The notes: generated by a model not told the origin, from the sequence alone. A stretch of 64,000 nt of DNA from Kitasatospora sp. NBC_00458 (GCF_036013975.1 NZ_CP107904.1:1736001-1800000); one strand, 5' to 3'. Positions 50,225-59,180 are shown, counted from the stretch's first letter. Program-made: numbers and translations.

Positions 50225-51421
50225 TCAGGTGAGCAGCAGGCAGCTGTCCCACCTGGTGGTGGCAGGCCGGCCGGGGGTCAGGGTGTGGAGGGCGAGAGCG
50301 GTGCCGGCCGTACCTTCGAGCAGGCCCGCCTCTGCCAGCGGTTCGATGAGGGTGGCGATCGCGTCGGCTGCCGTGCGGAGCCGGGCCGCGGTGGCGGGGT
50401 CGGTGGTGCGGGCGGCGAAGCGGTGAGTGAGGAGCCGTGTGCCGGCGGTGCCGTGGCACAGCGTGTTGCCGGTGAGCCCGGTCAGCTGCCGCGGGTCGGT
50501 CAGGCAGGTGAGGAGGGCGTGTTCGGCGAGTTGCCAGCGGTGGTGATCGCCGGTGGCGAGGGCGGCCAGGTGCTGGGCGTGGGCGATGCCGGGAGTGCCG
50601 TAGCACCAGGACGGGCGGAGCGGGCCGTTCTGGAGGCTTCGGCCTACCCGTTCCTCAGCGGGTGTGACGGCTTCGGGCCACCACGGTCCGGTGCCGGTGT
50701 CCTGCTGCCAGGCGTCGAGCCAGTCGGTGATCCGGCCGATCGCTTCCCGGTGGCCGGGGACCCGGATGCCGTCGGTCCAGGTCAGGGCGAGGAGGGCGAG
50801 CGGGCCGGTGATGCCGTGGGCCAGTCCGAGGTTGCCGTGACCTCCGGGGTAGTGGGGTGAGGTGGCGCCGGAGGGCGCGATGTCGGTCCACCAGCCGGGC
50901 AGACCGCGCAGGGGTTCGGTGAAGCGGACCAGGTAGGTCAGCACGTCGCGCAGCAGGTGGCTGTCGCCCCGGGATCGCAGGGTGACGCCGAGTCCGGTCA
51001 TGCCGTAGACGAGGTCGTACTCAGCGAAGATCGGCCGTTCGAGCCGGGTGATGCGCCGGTGGGCGGAGGCCAGGCGCCGTTCGGTCATCCGGTCGACGGT
51101 AGCGTCCAGCGCGGTGACCTGCCGCTCGAAGCTGCGGGGCCCGGTCGAGGCCCGGCGCAGGACGTGGGCGACGGCGGGGGCGCCGAAGAACAGGCCGGTT
51201 CCGGGGGTGGAGAGCACGGGCTGGCGCAGGCAGGCCGCGATCCAGGCATGCGCCGTCTTCCAGTCGCCGGCGCCGGTGGCGGCGCGCGTGATGTGCAGCA
51301 GGGTGATGCCTGGGGCGCCCTTGGCCAGGGACTGTCCCCACTTGGCGGAGGCGCTGTCGGGCGGGGTGAGGAGCGGTTCGGTGAGCGCGGCGAGCAGGTC
51401 GCGGTCGGCGGTAGTGGTCAT
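50225..51421 (-). CDS. lanthionine synthetase C (LanC) cyclase
   Basis: A 398-residue LanC-like cyclase. The zinc site is complete: Trp-Cys-Tyr-Gly-Thr-Pro-Gly (Cys 273) and Leu-Cys-His-Gly-Thr-Ala-Gly (Cys 322, His 323), with the conserved His-Gly-Asn-Leu-Gly-Leu-Ala-His-Gly at 195-203. It should add Cys thiols to dehydrated Ser/Thr of the FxLD precursor to form lanthionine rings. ATG at 51421 overlaps the LanB stop by 4 nt (ATGA). Confidence 0.93.
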   Translation of the reverse strand: MTTTADRDLLAALTEPLLTPPDSASAKWGQSLAKGAPGITLLHITRAATGAGDWKTAHAWIAACLRQPVLSTPGTGLFFGAPAVAHVLRRASTGPRSFERQVTALDATVDRMTERRLASAHRRITRLERPIFAEYDLVYGMTGLGVTLRSRGDSHLLRDVLTYLVRFTEPLRGLPGWWTDIAPSGATSPHYPGGHGNLGLAHGITGPLALLALTWTDGIRVPGHREAIGRITDWLDAWQQDTGTGPWWPEAVTPAEERVGRSLQNGPLRPSWCYGTPGIAHAQHLAALATGDHHRWQLAEHALLTCLTDPRQLTGLTGNTLCHGTAGTRLLTHRFAARTTDPATAARLRTAADAIATLIEPLAEAGLLEGTAGTALALHTLTPGRPATTRWDSCLLLT

Positions 51422-54400
51422 CGGGGCTTCTCCGAGGTCCGGATGTGTGTCAGGGCGGCGGCTCGGGCGAGCCGGTGGCAGGCCCGCTCGTGGTCGGGAT
51501 CGATGCCGATCGCCCGCGCGTGGTGCAGGTGCAGCAGCGCGCCGGCCACCTCGTCCGCCTTCGGGTCCTTGTGTCGGTCGAGCAGGTGGCGGTAGTCGGC
51601 GAGGGCTTCGGCGCGTTCGTGCCAGGCCCTGGCCAGGGCCGGGCCGGAGGCGGTGGTCTCCACCGCGGGCGGGGTGCCCGGTTGCCCGGTGAGGGCGAGC
51701 GTCTGCCAGCGGACGTCGCGGGGAAGGGCCTGCTCGGCGTGGTGGGGGACGTGCTCCAGCAGCCAGCGCGGTCCGGCATCGGCGCCGAGCAATCCGGTGG
51801 CCAGGAGCAGCATGCTCGCCCCGGTCACGGCCGTCCGGTCGGCCTTCGTCTGCTCGATGTGGGCGAGTTGGGCGAGGACGGCGCGGGAGTCGGCGGCGAA
51901 CACCTCCTCGGCCTGGCGCATCGCCGCGCTCCGGCCGTAGCGGCCGTTCTCCGGCTGGTAGGTGTCCAGTTGGAGGCGCGTCAGCAGACCGGCCGCGCGA
52001 AGGTCGGCGGCCCATGCTCCGATCCTCTCAGCGGCTACGGCGAACGCCTCCGGGCCCGGCAGCGCGATCCGCAGCCGCAGGTGCGGTTCGGGGTCGGTGT
52101 GGCGCAGGAACCACCAGGCCGGGTCGTTGCCCCAGCGGCCCAGCAGGGCGGGCACGTGGGTCAGAATGTCGTCCGCCCTGGCCGGGTTGCCGTACAGGCG
52201 GGCGTACACCCAGCGGGACGCCCCGGGCAGGTGCCCGTCCCGGTGGCTGGTGGCGCGGACGGTCCGGCGGCGGGTGGACGGCAGCGGGCTCCGGGTGGAG
52301 TGCAGTTGGAAGGTGATCTCGTGCGCCCGGCCTTCGCACCAGCCGTTCGCCCCCGGCCCTGGAGCCTCGGTGAGGACGGCGGTGGTCTGCTGGGTGAGGT
52401 GGTCGCGCAGCAGGACCAGGTGCTCGTGCAGGTCCAGGTCGATCGGCAGTTTCAGGTCGCGCTGGGTCAGATAGACCCTGGCCGGGGTGCGGTAGAGCTT
52501 CAGCCATGAGCGGGCGGCGTGCTCCCACTCGGCCCACGACGTTCCCTGGGGCGGCAGGTCGGCGGCCGGGAGGTTCCAGCGTGCCGGGGAGAGGACGACA
52601 CGGCCGCGGCGCAGCCGGGGCAGGAAGGGCAGCTTCCCGGCGGCTCCCCAGTCGAAGCCGGTGTACACGGGTGTGAACGCGCCGGTGATTTCGCACAGGA
52701 ACCGGGCGAGGGGCTGGGTGTGTGCCCGGAACTCGACCGCGTTCAGCACGCGCGGCTCGACAGGACGGCGGTCGGCGAGGGAGACCAGCCACATCCGCCG
52801 TTCGTCCGCGCACACGCCGAGACCGTCCAGGCCCAACGGGCCGGTGTCGGAGCCCGGGTACTCGCCGAGCGGCAGCACCGGCAGGAGCGCGGGTGTCCGG
52901 GCAACGTTCTCGACGCGGGTGAACAGCGGCGGCACGGAGATCTGCACAGGCTGCGCGTCCGCGCGGAGCGCCGGCGCTGCGGAGATCGCCGCCGTCAGGG
53001 CATCCCGGTCGGCCTGGTCCAGGAGGTGGAGGAAGCGGCCCGTGGTGGTCCCTGCACCTCGGGGTGCGGCCACCACCGTGAGGGTGAAGGCGCCCGCGTT
53101 CAGCGCCTCCTTGTCGGCGGCGGCCAGATGGACGGTGAGTTCCGCGTGCGGCTGGACCGTCGCCGGAGCCGGTGCGGGAGCCAGCTGTTCCAGCAGGCGG
53201 TCGTCCAGGACGCGTTCGATGCCACCTTCGATCGCGGCCTTCTGGGCGAGCTCGAGCAGGCGGGCGTCGCGGCGCCCGAGCCTGGCCGGCGTCTCGGGAA
53301 GCAGGGAGTCCCGGTAGCGGGCGGGGAAGCCGAGTCCGGTGTCGGGGTTCACCAGCTCGGTGACGGGCACCACGGCCCCGGGCCCGTACCGCTCGGTGAA
53401 GCGGGCGTGGTAGTCGAGCCAGGCCGGGTTGCCTCCGGGGCGCGGGCTGAGCCGGGTCAGCAGCGCGACCGCGCCGGTGACTTCCCGCACGACCCGCTCG
53501 GGCAGCGCCAGCGGCCCGGCGTCCAGCCGCAGGTCGACCATCAGCGGCGGACCGGCCTCCGTACCGCCGGCCGTCGATGCCGTGATGGCCGACCGTGCCA
53601 CCCGCTGTTCCCCGGGGTCGTCGAGGCGGTTGTGGCGCTCCAGCTCGGTATGGAGGCGGCGGAGGTCGGCGGTGATCCCGGTGGCCTCGGGGACGTCGTC
53701 CGCTCCGGCCTGCTCAAAGGCTGCGAGCAGGGCGCCGAGCGGATCGGTGGTGGTCATCGGAGGACGTAAGCCGCTCAGCAGCACGCGCTGCCGGACCAGT
53801 TCACCCAGCATCGCCCCGACCTGCCCGGGGTGTGCGTCGCGGAACTGCCGCTGCAGACGGTCGGCGAGCACGCCGAGGGGCACCGGCTCACGGGCGCCTT
53901 CCAAGGCGGCCAGAACCGCCCGGGTGGCACGCACCGACACCTCGACCGGCGCGCCGCCCGCCGGGTGCGACTGGACCGGCAGCACGATCCGCTCCCCGTG
54001 CAGCACGCGAAGGCCGTTGGCCACCACGGGCAGCCGGTCGGCCAGCAACTCTTCCAGCTGGTCGATGACGCCGGCCAGCCACCGCGCGTCGACCCGGGCC
54101 ACCGCCCGGCCCGCGTCCCACACCGGGGCCGTCGCCTCGTCCCCGATCGGGCAGGCCGTCACCCCGGCGAACAGGCCGAACGGGGTCGCCCTGCCTTCCG
54201 CCCGCAGGATGTAGCGCATCACCGTGGCCGTCAGCCGGCCCAGCCGCGCGGTGCCGATCGGACGGCCCGCGATCACCTCGCGCACGCGGTCGGCCAGTCG
54301 GCCCCCGGCCGCAGCCTCGATCGCGGTCTCCAGCTGAGGGTCGCTCCAGGCCGAGCGGAGCCAGGATCGCCACGCCTCCGCGCCGGCGGGGGTGGGGTCG

Positions 54401-54480
54401 GCGAGATCGGGCCACTGCGGCGCGGCGTCGGCAGGGCGTGCCGCGGCGCGGATCAGGGCCGGTCCAACAAGGCGGTACAA
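51418..54480 (-). CDS. lantibiotic dehydratase (LanB), full length
   Basis: A 1020-residue class I dehydratase. The glutamylation domain covers roughly residues 1-720 (Arg-Ala-Thr-Pro-Phe-Gly-Leu-Phe-Ala-Gly near 95 is a family hallmark), and a SpaB_C elimination domain follows (Trp-Val-Tyr-Ala-Arg-Leu-Tyr-Gly, then Trp-Trp-Phe-Leu-Arg-His-Thr-Asp-Pro-Glu-Pro-His-Leu-Arg-Leu-Arg). LanB enzymes use glutamyl-tRNA to dehydrate Ser and Thr in the precursor. TTG at 54480 has GGAGG 9 nt upstream; the start is supported by the Met-Tyr-Arg-Leu-Val-Gly-Pro opening. It follows the precursor gene by 96 bp. Confidence 0.93.
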   Translation of the reverse strand: MYRLVGPALIRAAARPADAAPQWPDLADPTPAGAEAWRSWLRSAWSDPQLETAIEAAAGGRLADRVREVIAGRPIGTARLGRLTATVMRYILRAEGRATPFGLFAGVTACPIGDEATAPVWDAGRAVARVDARWLAGVIDQLEELLADRLPVVANGLRVLHGERIVLPVQSHPAGGAPVEVSVRATRAVLAALEGAREPVPLGVLADRLQRQFRDAHPGQVGAMLGELVRQRVLLSGLRPPMTTTDPLGALLAAFEQAGADDVPEATGITADLRRLHTELERHNRLDDPGEQRVARSAITASTAGGTEAGPPLMVDLRLDAGPLALPERVVREVTGAVALLTRLSPRPGGNPAWLDYHARFTERYGPGAVVPVTELVNPDTGLGFPARYRDSLLPETPARLGRRDARLLELAQKAAIEGGIERVLDDRLLEQLAPAPAPATVQPHAELTVHLAAADKEALNAGAFTLTVVAAPRGAGTTTGRFLHLLDQADRDALTAAISAAPALRADAQPVQISVPPLFTRVENVARTPALLPVLPLGEYPGSDTGPLGLDGLGVCADERRMWLVSLADRRPVEPRVLNAVEFRAHTQPLARFLCEITGAFTPVYTGFDWGAAGKLPFLPRLRRGRVVLSPARWNLPAADLPPQGTSWAEWEHAARSWLKLYRTPARVYLTQRDLKLPIDLDLHEHLVLLRDHLTQQTTAVLTEAPGPGANGWCEGRAHEITFQLHSTRSPLPSTRRRTVRATSHRDGHLPGASRWVYARLYGNPARADDILTHVPALLGRWGNDPAWWFLRHTDPEPHLRLRIALPGPEAFAVAAERIGAWAADLRAAGLLTRLQLDTYQPENGRYGRSAAMRQAEEVFAADSRAVLAQLAHIEQTKADRTAVTGASMLLLATGLLGADAGPRWLLEHVPHHAEQALPRDVRWQTLALTGQPGTPPAVETTASGPALARAWHERAEALADYRHLLDRHKDPKADEVAGALLHLHHARAIGIDPDHERACHRLARAAALTHIRTSEKPR

Positions 54481-54576
54481 GGGGATTCACCTCCAGGATC
54501 CGGGATGGCAAGGCCCGGGTGCGGCGGGCCGCACAGCAGCCGCACGCCGGGCCTCTGTCACACGGGACGGGACGGG

Positions 54577-54756
54577 TCAGACGTTGCCGCCGCCGCTGGC
54601 ACAGGCCGAGCCGTCGCAGGTGCTGCCGCAGTTGTCGTCGGTGGAGCGCAGCAGGGCGGCGACGGGATCGGCGCCCTCCACGATCCGCACGTCCAGATCG
54701 AAGTCGCTGCCGGACATGGACACGGGCGCGGGCGGGGCCTCAAGGGTGCCGATCAC
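54577..54756 (-). CDS. FxLD-family lanthipeptide precursor
   Basis: A 59-residue peptide, missed by length cut-offs. GTG at 54756 has AGGAGG 8 nt upstream. The leader carries the family motif Phe-Asp-Leu-Asp at residues 19-22, followed by Val-Arg-Ile-Val-Glu. The Cys-rich C-terminus (from about residue 38) has Cys 43, 47 and 52 among Ser/Thr 38, 39, 45, 46, 50 and 54, enough for up to three thioether rings. An Asp-Gly step at 48-49 sits between Cys 47 and Cys 52. It lies directly downstream of the FxLD methyltransferase gene and upstream of LanB. Confidence 0.92.
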   Translation of the reverse strand: MIGTLEAPPAPVSMSGSDFDLDVRIVEGADPVAALLRSTDDNCGSTCDGSACASGGGNV

Positions 54757-54804
54757 GATGGTTCCTCCTGTTTCGTCGGTGGTACTTGGCTGCCTGGTCG
54801 CGGG

Positions 54805-56022
54805 TCACGGCCAGGTGATCGTGAGCCGGACGTACCGCTTGTCGATGACCGGCCCGTCCGGGAGCTGGTCGTCGGGGGTGCCGGCCGGGTAGGCGGTGAA
54901 CACGGGGCCGGCGCCGGTGCGGTGCCGGCGGGTCCAGACGCCGACCTGTTCGGCGATCAGGTCGGCGAGGCGGTCACCGTCGGGGCCGAAGCCGTGGGCG
55001 CCGAACTCGAACACCGCCGGGTCGTCACCGATCTTGCGCAGCGCGAGGTAGGCGAGGCTGTCGCCGTCCACCACGAGCGGGCAGGCCATCCTGTTCGCCG
55101 GGGCGACGGTCCCGGTGTCGAGCGTGCGGTCGACGGAGATTAGGCCGAATCCGGGCAGCGCACCGGCCAGCCACAGGTACAGCGAGTCGAACGGCTCCTG
55201 GTTGCCGACCGTCACCTGCGTCCACCGCTCGACGCGCGGTGTCTCCAGCACGCCCGCGAGCCGGCTGGTGTCCGGCCGGTCGAGCTCGTCGAAGCGCAGA
55301 CCGACCTCCTTGGTGCCGCGCGGCAGAACCAGGTGCTCGTCGTGCGCACCGGTGCCCTGCATCTTGACGAAACCGCACACCTCGGCGCTCACGCTGACCA
55401 GGCGCGCGCCGTCGCGGCGGAAGCTGATCGAGCGGGTCAGGCCGTGCATCCGCAGCGGCACCGTGATCTTCCCGCCCTCGGCGAGGCCGACGGTCCAGGC
55501 GGGCGGCAGGTCCCACGCGCCGACCGTGACGAGGATCCGGTCGAACGGCCCCCCGGCCACGGGCTCGGAGCCGTCGGCGAGCACCACCTTCACCCGGCTG
55601 TAGCCGGCCTCGTCGAGGAAGCGGGATGCGCGGTCCGTGACGAACGGATCGATGTCGACCGTCGTCACCTCCCCTGCCGGTCCCACGAGTTCGGCGAGCA
55701 GGGCCGCGTTGAATCCGCCGGATCCGATCTCCGCCACCCGCATCCCCGGGCGGACGTCGGCCTGCTCCAGCATCAGGGCCTGGATCTGCGCCGCCGAGAC
55801 CGAACTCACCGCGATGCCGTGCTCATCGCGCTTGGTCACCAGGGCGCTCACCGGCTCGTAGGCCTCGGTCAGCGGCACCTCGGGGGCGAAGATGTGCCGC
55901 GGCACGGCCAGCAGCGCGGCGGCCACACGGTCCGTGCGGATCGTCCCGTCGGCACGCAGGGCTTCGACCATGGCCGAGCGCAGCTCCTCGACGGGCTCGT
56001 CGGTCTTCGGCAAGGTGGACAT
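54805..56022 (-). CDS. FxLD-system methyltransferase (protein L-isoaspartate O-methyltransferase-like)
   Basis: A 405-residue enzyme. The N-terminal half is a PCMT-like SAM methyltransferase (Val-Ala-Glu-Ile-Gly-Ser-Gly-Gly-Phe-Asn near residue 95, Thr-Val-Asp-Ile-Asp); the C-terminal half is an additional domain typical of the FxLD and OlvS_A-type enzymes. Relatives methylate an Asp in a lanthipeptide, which then forms a succinimide and isoaspartate. ATG at 56022 has GAGGAG 8 nt upstream; an in-frame extension to 56112 lacks one. It is the first gene of the lanthipeptide operon, 48 bp before the precursor gene. Confidence 0.9.
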   Translation of the reverse strand: MSTLPKTDEPVEELRSAMVEALRADGTIRTDRVAAALLAVPRHIFAPEVPLTEAYEPVSALVTKRDEHGIAVSSVSAAQIQALMLEQADVRPGMRVAEIGSGGFNAALLAELVGPAGEVTTVDIDPFVTDRASRFLDEAGYSRVKVVLADGSEPVAGGPFDRILVTVGAWDLPPAWTVGLAEGGKITVPLRMHGLTRSISFRRDGARLVSVSAEVCGFVKMQGTGAHDEHLVLPRGTKEVGLRFDELDRPDTSRLAGVLETPRVERWTQVTVGNQEPFDSLYLWLAGALPGFGLISVDRTLDTGTVAPANRMACPLVVDGDSLAYLALRKIGDDPAVFEFGAHGFGPDGDRLADLIAEQVGVWTRRHRTGAGPVFTAYPAGTPDDQLPDGPVIDKRYVRLTITWP

Positions 56023-56310
56023 GGTGGCAACTCCTCTTTGTTGGGGCCGCGTTGCGTGTGCTGCGGCGGTCAATTCCTGAGATACACGACGGCGGCCGGT
56101 ACCGGATGGCACCTCGGGAACACCTGGTGTCGGCCGGCGGGCCGGCTGGCGCCCGATCGGAGTCGGGTGCTCGCCGGAGGCTGGCCTGCCCGAGGCTCGG
56201 GAGGCCTGCGTGCCCAGCCCACGGCGTCGAGGTAGGGCAGCGGTGGAGCGGTGATGCGTCCAGCTCTGCTGAGGCAGTTCGAGCCGAACTGGCGGACCTG
56301 AAGGCGGTTG

Positions 56311-56811
56311 TCAGGGGACGAACCCGGAGGCCGATCGAGAGGCGGCCCGGGCTCTGCGGATCGCGACGGCGAGGTCTCCGGGACGGGTGAGCAGCCCGGT
56401 ACCGTCCGGCTCGACCAGCCACTCCCGGCCGCCGACCCGGCCCACACCGGTTCCCGGCACGGGTATCGCCTGCGGGAGCCTGCCCGCACGGCGGCTCAGC
56501 AGCTCAGCCTCCGGGACGCCCCACTCCCCGCGCTCGATCGCCACCAGCCAGAAGCTGTACCGGCGGACGTGGTCCAGCAGAACCGGTCCGGGCCTGCGCC
56601 CGGCGGCCCGGAGGTCTTCCACCGCGGCCTGCCCCAGCTGGAGCGACAGCAGCCGGACGACGTCGAAGTGGATTCCGATCGGGATCTCGGCCAGCAGCCC
56701 CTGGCTCCACAGCAGTCGAGCGCGGACAGTGTCACCGCTGGCCTGCGCGAGCCACCAGCCCCCGCGCACGGCGGCCTCGGACATCCCTCCAGGTCGGCCA
56801 CGGTCTGCCAT
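56311..56811 (-). CDS. hypothetical protein
   Basis: A 166-residue cytosolic protein with Trp-Trp-Leu-Ala-Gln-Ala-Ser-Gly-Asp-Thr near the start and Ile-His-Phe-Asp-Val-Val-Arg-Leu-Leu-Ser in the middle. I do not recognise a family. ATG at 56811 is preferred to an internal ATG at 56784. It is on the strand of the lanthipeptide operon, 288 bp upstream of it; that gap shows no clear promoter. It could be a regulator or a lone gene. Confidence 0.6.
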   Translation of the reverse strand: MADRGRPGGMSEAAVRGGWWLAQASGDTVRARLLWSQGLLAEIPIGIHFDVVRLLSLQLGQAAVEDLRAAGRRPGPVLLDHVRRYSFWLVAIERGEWGVPEAELLSRRAGRLPQAIPVPGTGVGRVGGREWLVEPDGTGLLTRPGDLAVAIRRARAASRSASGFVP

Positions 56812-56912
56812 GACTGCTCGCCCTTCTGCCTTGACGGAACAACTGCGGTACTCGGTCTGCGCACTCGACCCCGGCGGCCGTCACCGTGGAGGTGGCGGAA
56901 GTGGCCGGCTGG

Positions 56913-57512
56913 TCAAGCGGCCAGGTGGCCCCTGCCGGTCCGGCGGGTGCCGCGCGCCCTGGTCACCTGCTGCTGGCTCGTCGGCCGTACGTGCGCCGGT
57001 GCCGGCGTCGCCCGGGCCGGTGTGCCTGAGGGAACCTCCACCGCTGCCTCCGCCTGCGCGGCCTCGCGACCAGTCGTCGACGGCAGGTGGGCGTCGAGTT
57101 CGAACCAGACCGAGAAGCCGATGGGTCTGCCGACGTCGTCGGTGCGCTGCCCCCAGCCGACGTCGTCGGCGTAGCCGCCGAGGACCGCGAGGCCACGACC
57201 GCTGGTCGCGTCCAGATCCTCAACCTGTCCGTCCATCTCGGGGAGGGTCAGGCCGCCGTCGGTGACGGTGACCCGCAGCCTCCTGCGTGGCTTGTCCAAG
57301 TCGCCTTCGACCAAAAGTTCGGCCTTGTCTCCGAGGCCCACGTGCTCGACGCCGTTGGCCAGTAGCTCCGAGATGCACAACCTGAGCGCATAGGCCCTGT
57401 CGTCATCCAGGGTGAAGCCGTCAAGGTTGGCGATGCTGCGGACCAGCAGGTCCCGAAAGACGGGAACTGCGGAGAGGGTAACCGTGGCTCTGAACTTGGC
57501 AACGCGGATCAT
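56913..57512 (-). CDS. ATP-binding regulatory protein (HATPase_c, anti-sigma-like)
   Basis: A 199-residue protein. Residues 1-145 form an RsbW-like HATPase (N box Ile-Ser-Glu-Leu-Leu-Ala-Asn-Gly-Val-Glu-His, then Thr-Ser-Gly-Arg-Gly-Leu-Ala-Val-Leu). The last 50 residues are low-complexity and basic. ATG at 57512 has GGAGG 8 nt upstream. It is divergent from the HTH-TPR regulator; such HATPase/HTH pairs are numerous in Streptomyces (BldB/WhiJ-like and conservon-type contexts) and act as small local switches. Confidence 0.82.
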   Translation of the reverse strand: MIRVAKFRATVTLSAVPVFRDLLVRSIANLDGFTLDDDRAYALRLCISELLANGVEHVGLGDKAELLVEGDLDKPRRRLRVTVTDGGLTLPEMDGQVEDLDATSGRGLAVLGGYADDVGWGQRTDDVGRPIGFSVWFELDAHLPSTTGREAAQAEAAVEVPSGTPARATPAPAHVRPTSQQQVTRARGTRRTGRGHLAA

Positions 57513-57635
57513 GGCAGGTCCTCCGGGGGTGTGCGTGTCGGCAGGGCTTCCCGGGCCGTCGATGGGAGACGGCATCGCGTCCGTCGCGTGTCCACAGAGA
57601 TTCGCGGGACGGCGCGTACGCGGCAAACAGAACTC

Positions 57636-57725
57636 GTTACTGCTGCTCCGCCGAGCTCACGGGTTGGTGGCTTCTGCGACCGCAAGGCAGTAACTAGTTG
57701 CGGTTTTCCACTCCCAGTCAGTAAC
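57636..57725. promoter_or_regulatory. divergent promoter region with three CAGTAAC heptamers
   Basis: CAGTAAC occurs at 57688-57694 and 57719-57725 (31 bp apart), and its complement GTTACTG at 57636-57642 (52 bp before the first). An inverted repeat CCGCAA/TTGCGG (57680-57685, 57698-57703) surrounds the palindrome AACTAGTT (57692-57699). The region separates the ATP-binding protein gene from the HTH-TPR gene, so these are probable operator half-sites, perhaps for that regulator. Confidence 0.5.
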
Positions 57726-57764
57726 AGGTGACTAGGATTTCGTCAGCGGCTGGGGAGGTGGACA

Positions 57765-59153
57765 GTGGTGCACAAGCCGTCCTGCGCAGCGCGGATCAGA
57801 ACGCGCGCCCAGGAGAGCGGTTGGACGATCGAGGCCACAGCGGCGGAGATCGTCAACTGCTGCGAGGCGAGCTGGCTTCGCGCCCATCGCCTTGGCCGGG
57901 GGAGGACGCTGCGCCAGGCGGTGGATGAGCTGATCCAACTGTGCGAAACGCGGGGGTTGGCTCGGCCTCACGTGGACCCGGACCAGTTGAGAGCTTGGGA
58001 GACGGGCCGAACGCCAAGAGGCGGAACGATCGATCTGCTCTGCCGCCTGTATGAGTCCAACGCTCAAGGCCTCGGCCTGGCAGGGGACTACCGACCGACA
58101 CCGCACACCGGAGCCGACGCAGCCGTACCGACTCCAGGGCCAGGCAGCCTCCTGGTGCCGCGCCCGGCCACCTGGAGCGCGCCCAGCGACCCCTTCCGCG
58201 ACCTGGTCGACTCCTACCGCCGTAAGGTCGAGGGAACGCTCGCCAGCACGACCGCCAGCGGTACCCAGTTGGAGGTCCTGGACGAGCAGATCATGGACCT
58301 GCGTCGGGCATACGTAGCCTCGCCCCCGAGCCAGATGGTGGCCCGGCTCGTGCAGCTCCTTGAGGAAGTCCGGCTTCTTGCCGCTGACCGGCAGCCGGCC
58401 GCGGTGCAGAGCCGTCTGTCCGAGATGATCGCCGTACTGGCGACCCTGGTCGCGGACGCCTTGATGAAGTTGGGCCGGTTGGACCAGGCCCGGCTGTGGT
58501 ACGGAACGGCGCGCTCGGCGGCCGACGACAGCGGAAGCGGGGAGCTTCGGGCCCGCGTGCGGGTGCAGGCCGCGATGCTGCCGTACTACTACGGCCCGCT
58601 GGAGCGCGCTGTGAGCCTGACCCGCGAAGCCCGTCTGCTCAACCGCGGCCGGGCAACTTCCACCGGAGCGTTCGCCGCTGCCGCCGAAGCCCGCGCGCGA
58701 GCCCGGCAGGGCGACATCGAGGGCGCCCGGACGGCCATCGCGCAGGCCCACGACCTGTTCGAGCGGTGCCCTCCCTCGCCCCCTGACGATGCCTGGGCGT
58801 TCCCGCGGCGCCGACTGCTCCTCTACCTGTCCGGCGCGCACACCGCACTCGGTGACGTGCAGGAAGCCCGCCAAGCCCAGGACGAGGCCCTGTTGCTGTA
58901 CCCAGACCACAGCGGCATCGACCCAGCCCTGCTGGCCCTTGAACACGCCATGTGTCTGGCCCAGGAGCACGACGTGACCGAGGCGTGCGAACTGGCCTGT
59001 CACACCATGCTGGCGGTCCCTGAAGCACATCGGACCGAGATCCTGGGTGTCCGCGCCCAGGAAGTGATCAACATACTGCCCGCCCGGGTGCATACCACCC
59101 GCGCCGTGCGCGATCTCGGCGAGGTTCTTGCCCTCCCGACCGGCACGAGGTGA
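57765..59153 (+). CDS. HTH-TPR transcriptional regulator (XRE-like, Streptomyces type)
   Basis: A 462-residue regulator. Residues 10-110 form an XRE-like DNA-binding region (Ile-Arg-Thr-Arg-Ala-Gln-Glu-Ser-Gly-Trp-Thr, and the Trp-Glu-Thr-Gly-Arg-Thr-Pro motif near 88), and the rest are TPR-like helices (Leu-Met-Lys-Leu-Gly-Arg-Leu-Asp-Gln-Ala, Ala-His-Thr-Ala-Leu-Gly-Asp-Val-Gln-Glu-Ala). GTG at 57765 has GGAGG 6 nt upstream. It is divergent from the HATPase gene with heptamer sites between them, and likely controls its own region or the lanthipeptide cargo. Confidence 0.82.
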   Translation: MVHKPSCAARIRTRAQESGWTIEATAAEIVNCCEASWLRAHRLGRGRTLRQAVDELIQLCETRGLARPHVDPDQLRAWETGRTPRGGTIDLLCRLYESNAQGLGLAGDYRPTPHTGADAAVPTPGPGSLLVPRPATWSAPSDPFRDLVDSYRRKVEGTLASTTASGTQLEVLDEQIMDLRRAYVASPPSQMVARLVQLLEEVRLLAADRQPAAVQSRLSEMIAVLATLVADALMKLGRLDQARLWYGTARSAADDSGSGELRARVRVQAAMLPYYYGPLERAVSLTREARLLNRGRATSTGAFAAAAEARARARQGDIEGARTAIAQAHDLFERCPPSPPDDAWAFPRRRLLLYLSGAHTALGDVQEARQAQDEALLLYPDHSGIDPALLALEHAMCLAQEHDVTEACELACHTMLAVPEAHRTEILGVRAQEVINILPARVHTTRAVRDLGEVLALPTGTR

Positions 59154-59180
59154 CAGGAACAGCCCTCGCCCGTCAGCCTT

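Noticed and set aside
48225..50606. A 793-codon open frame starting upstream at 50606
   Set aside because: Only the part from ATG 49370 has codon pattern and a stop-start overlap with the upstream gene; the rest runs through the SpaB_C gene in another frame.
50225..52015. A longer LanC start at 52015
   Set aside because: The extension lies wholly inside the LanB gene; the ATG at 51421 overlaps the LanB stop and opens the normal LanC length.
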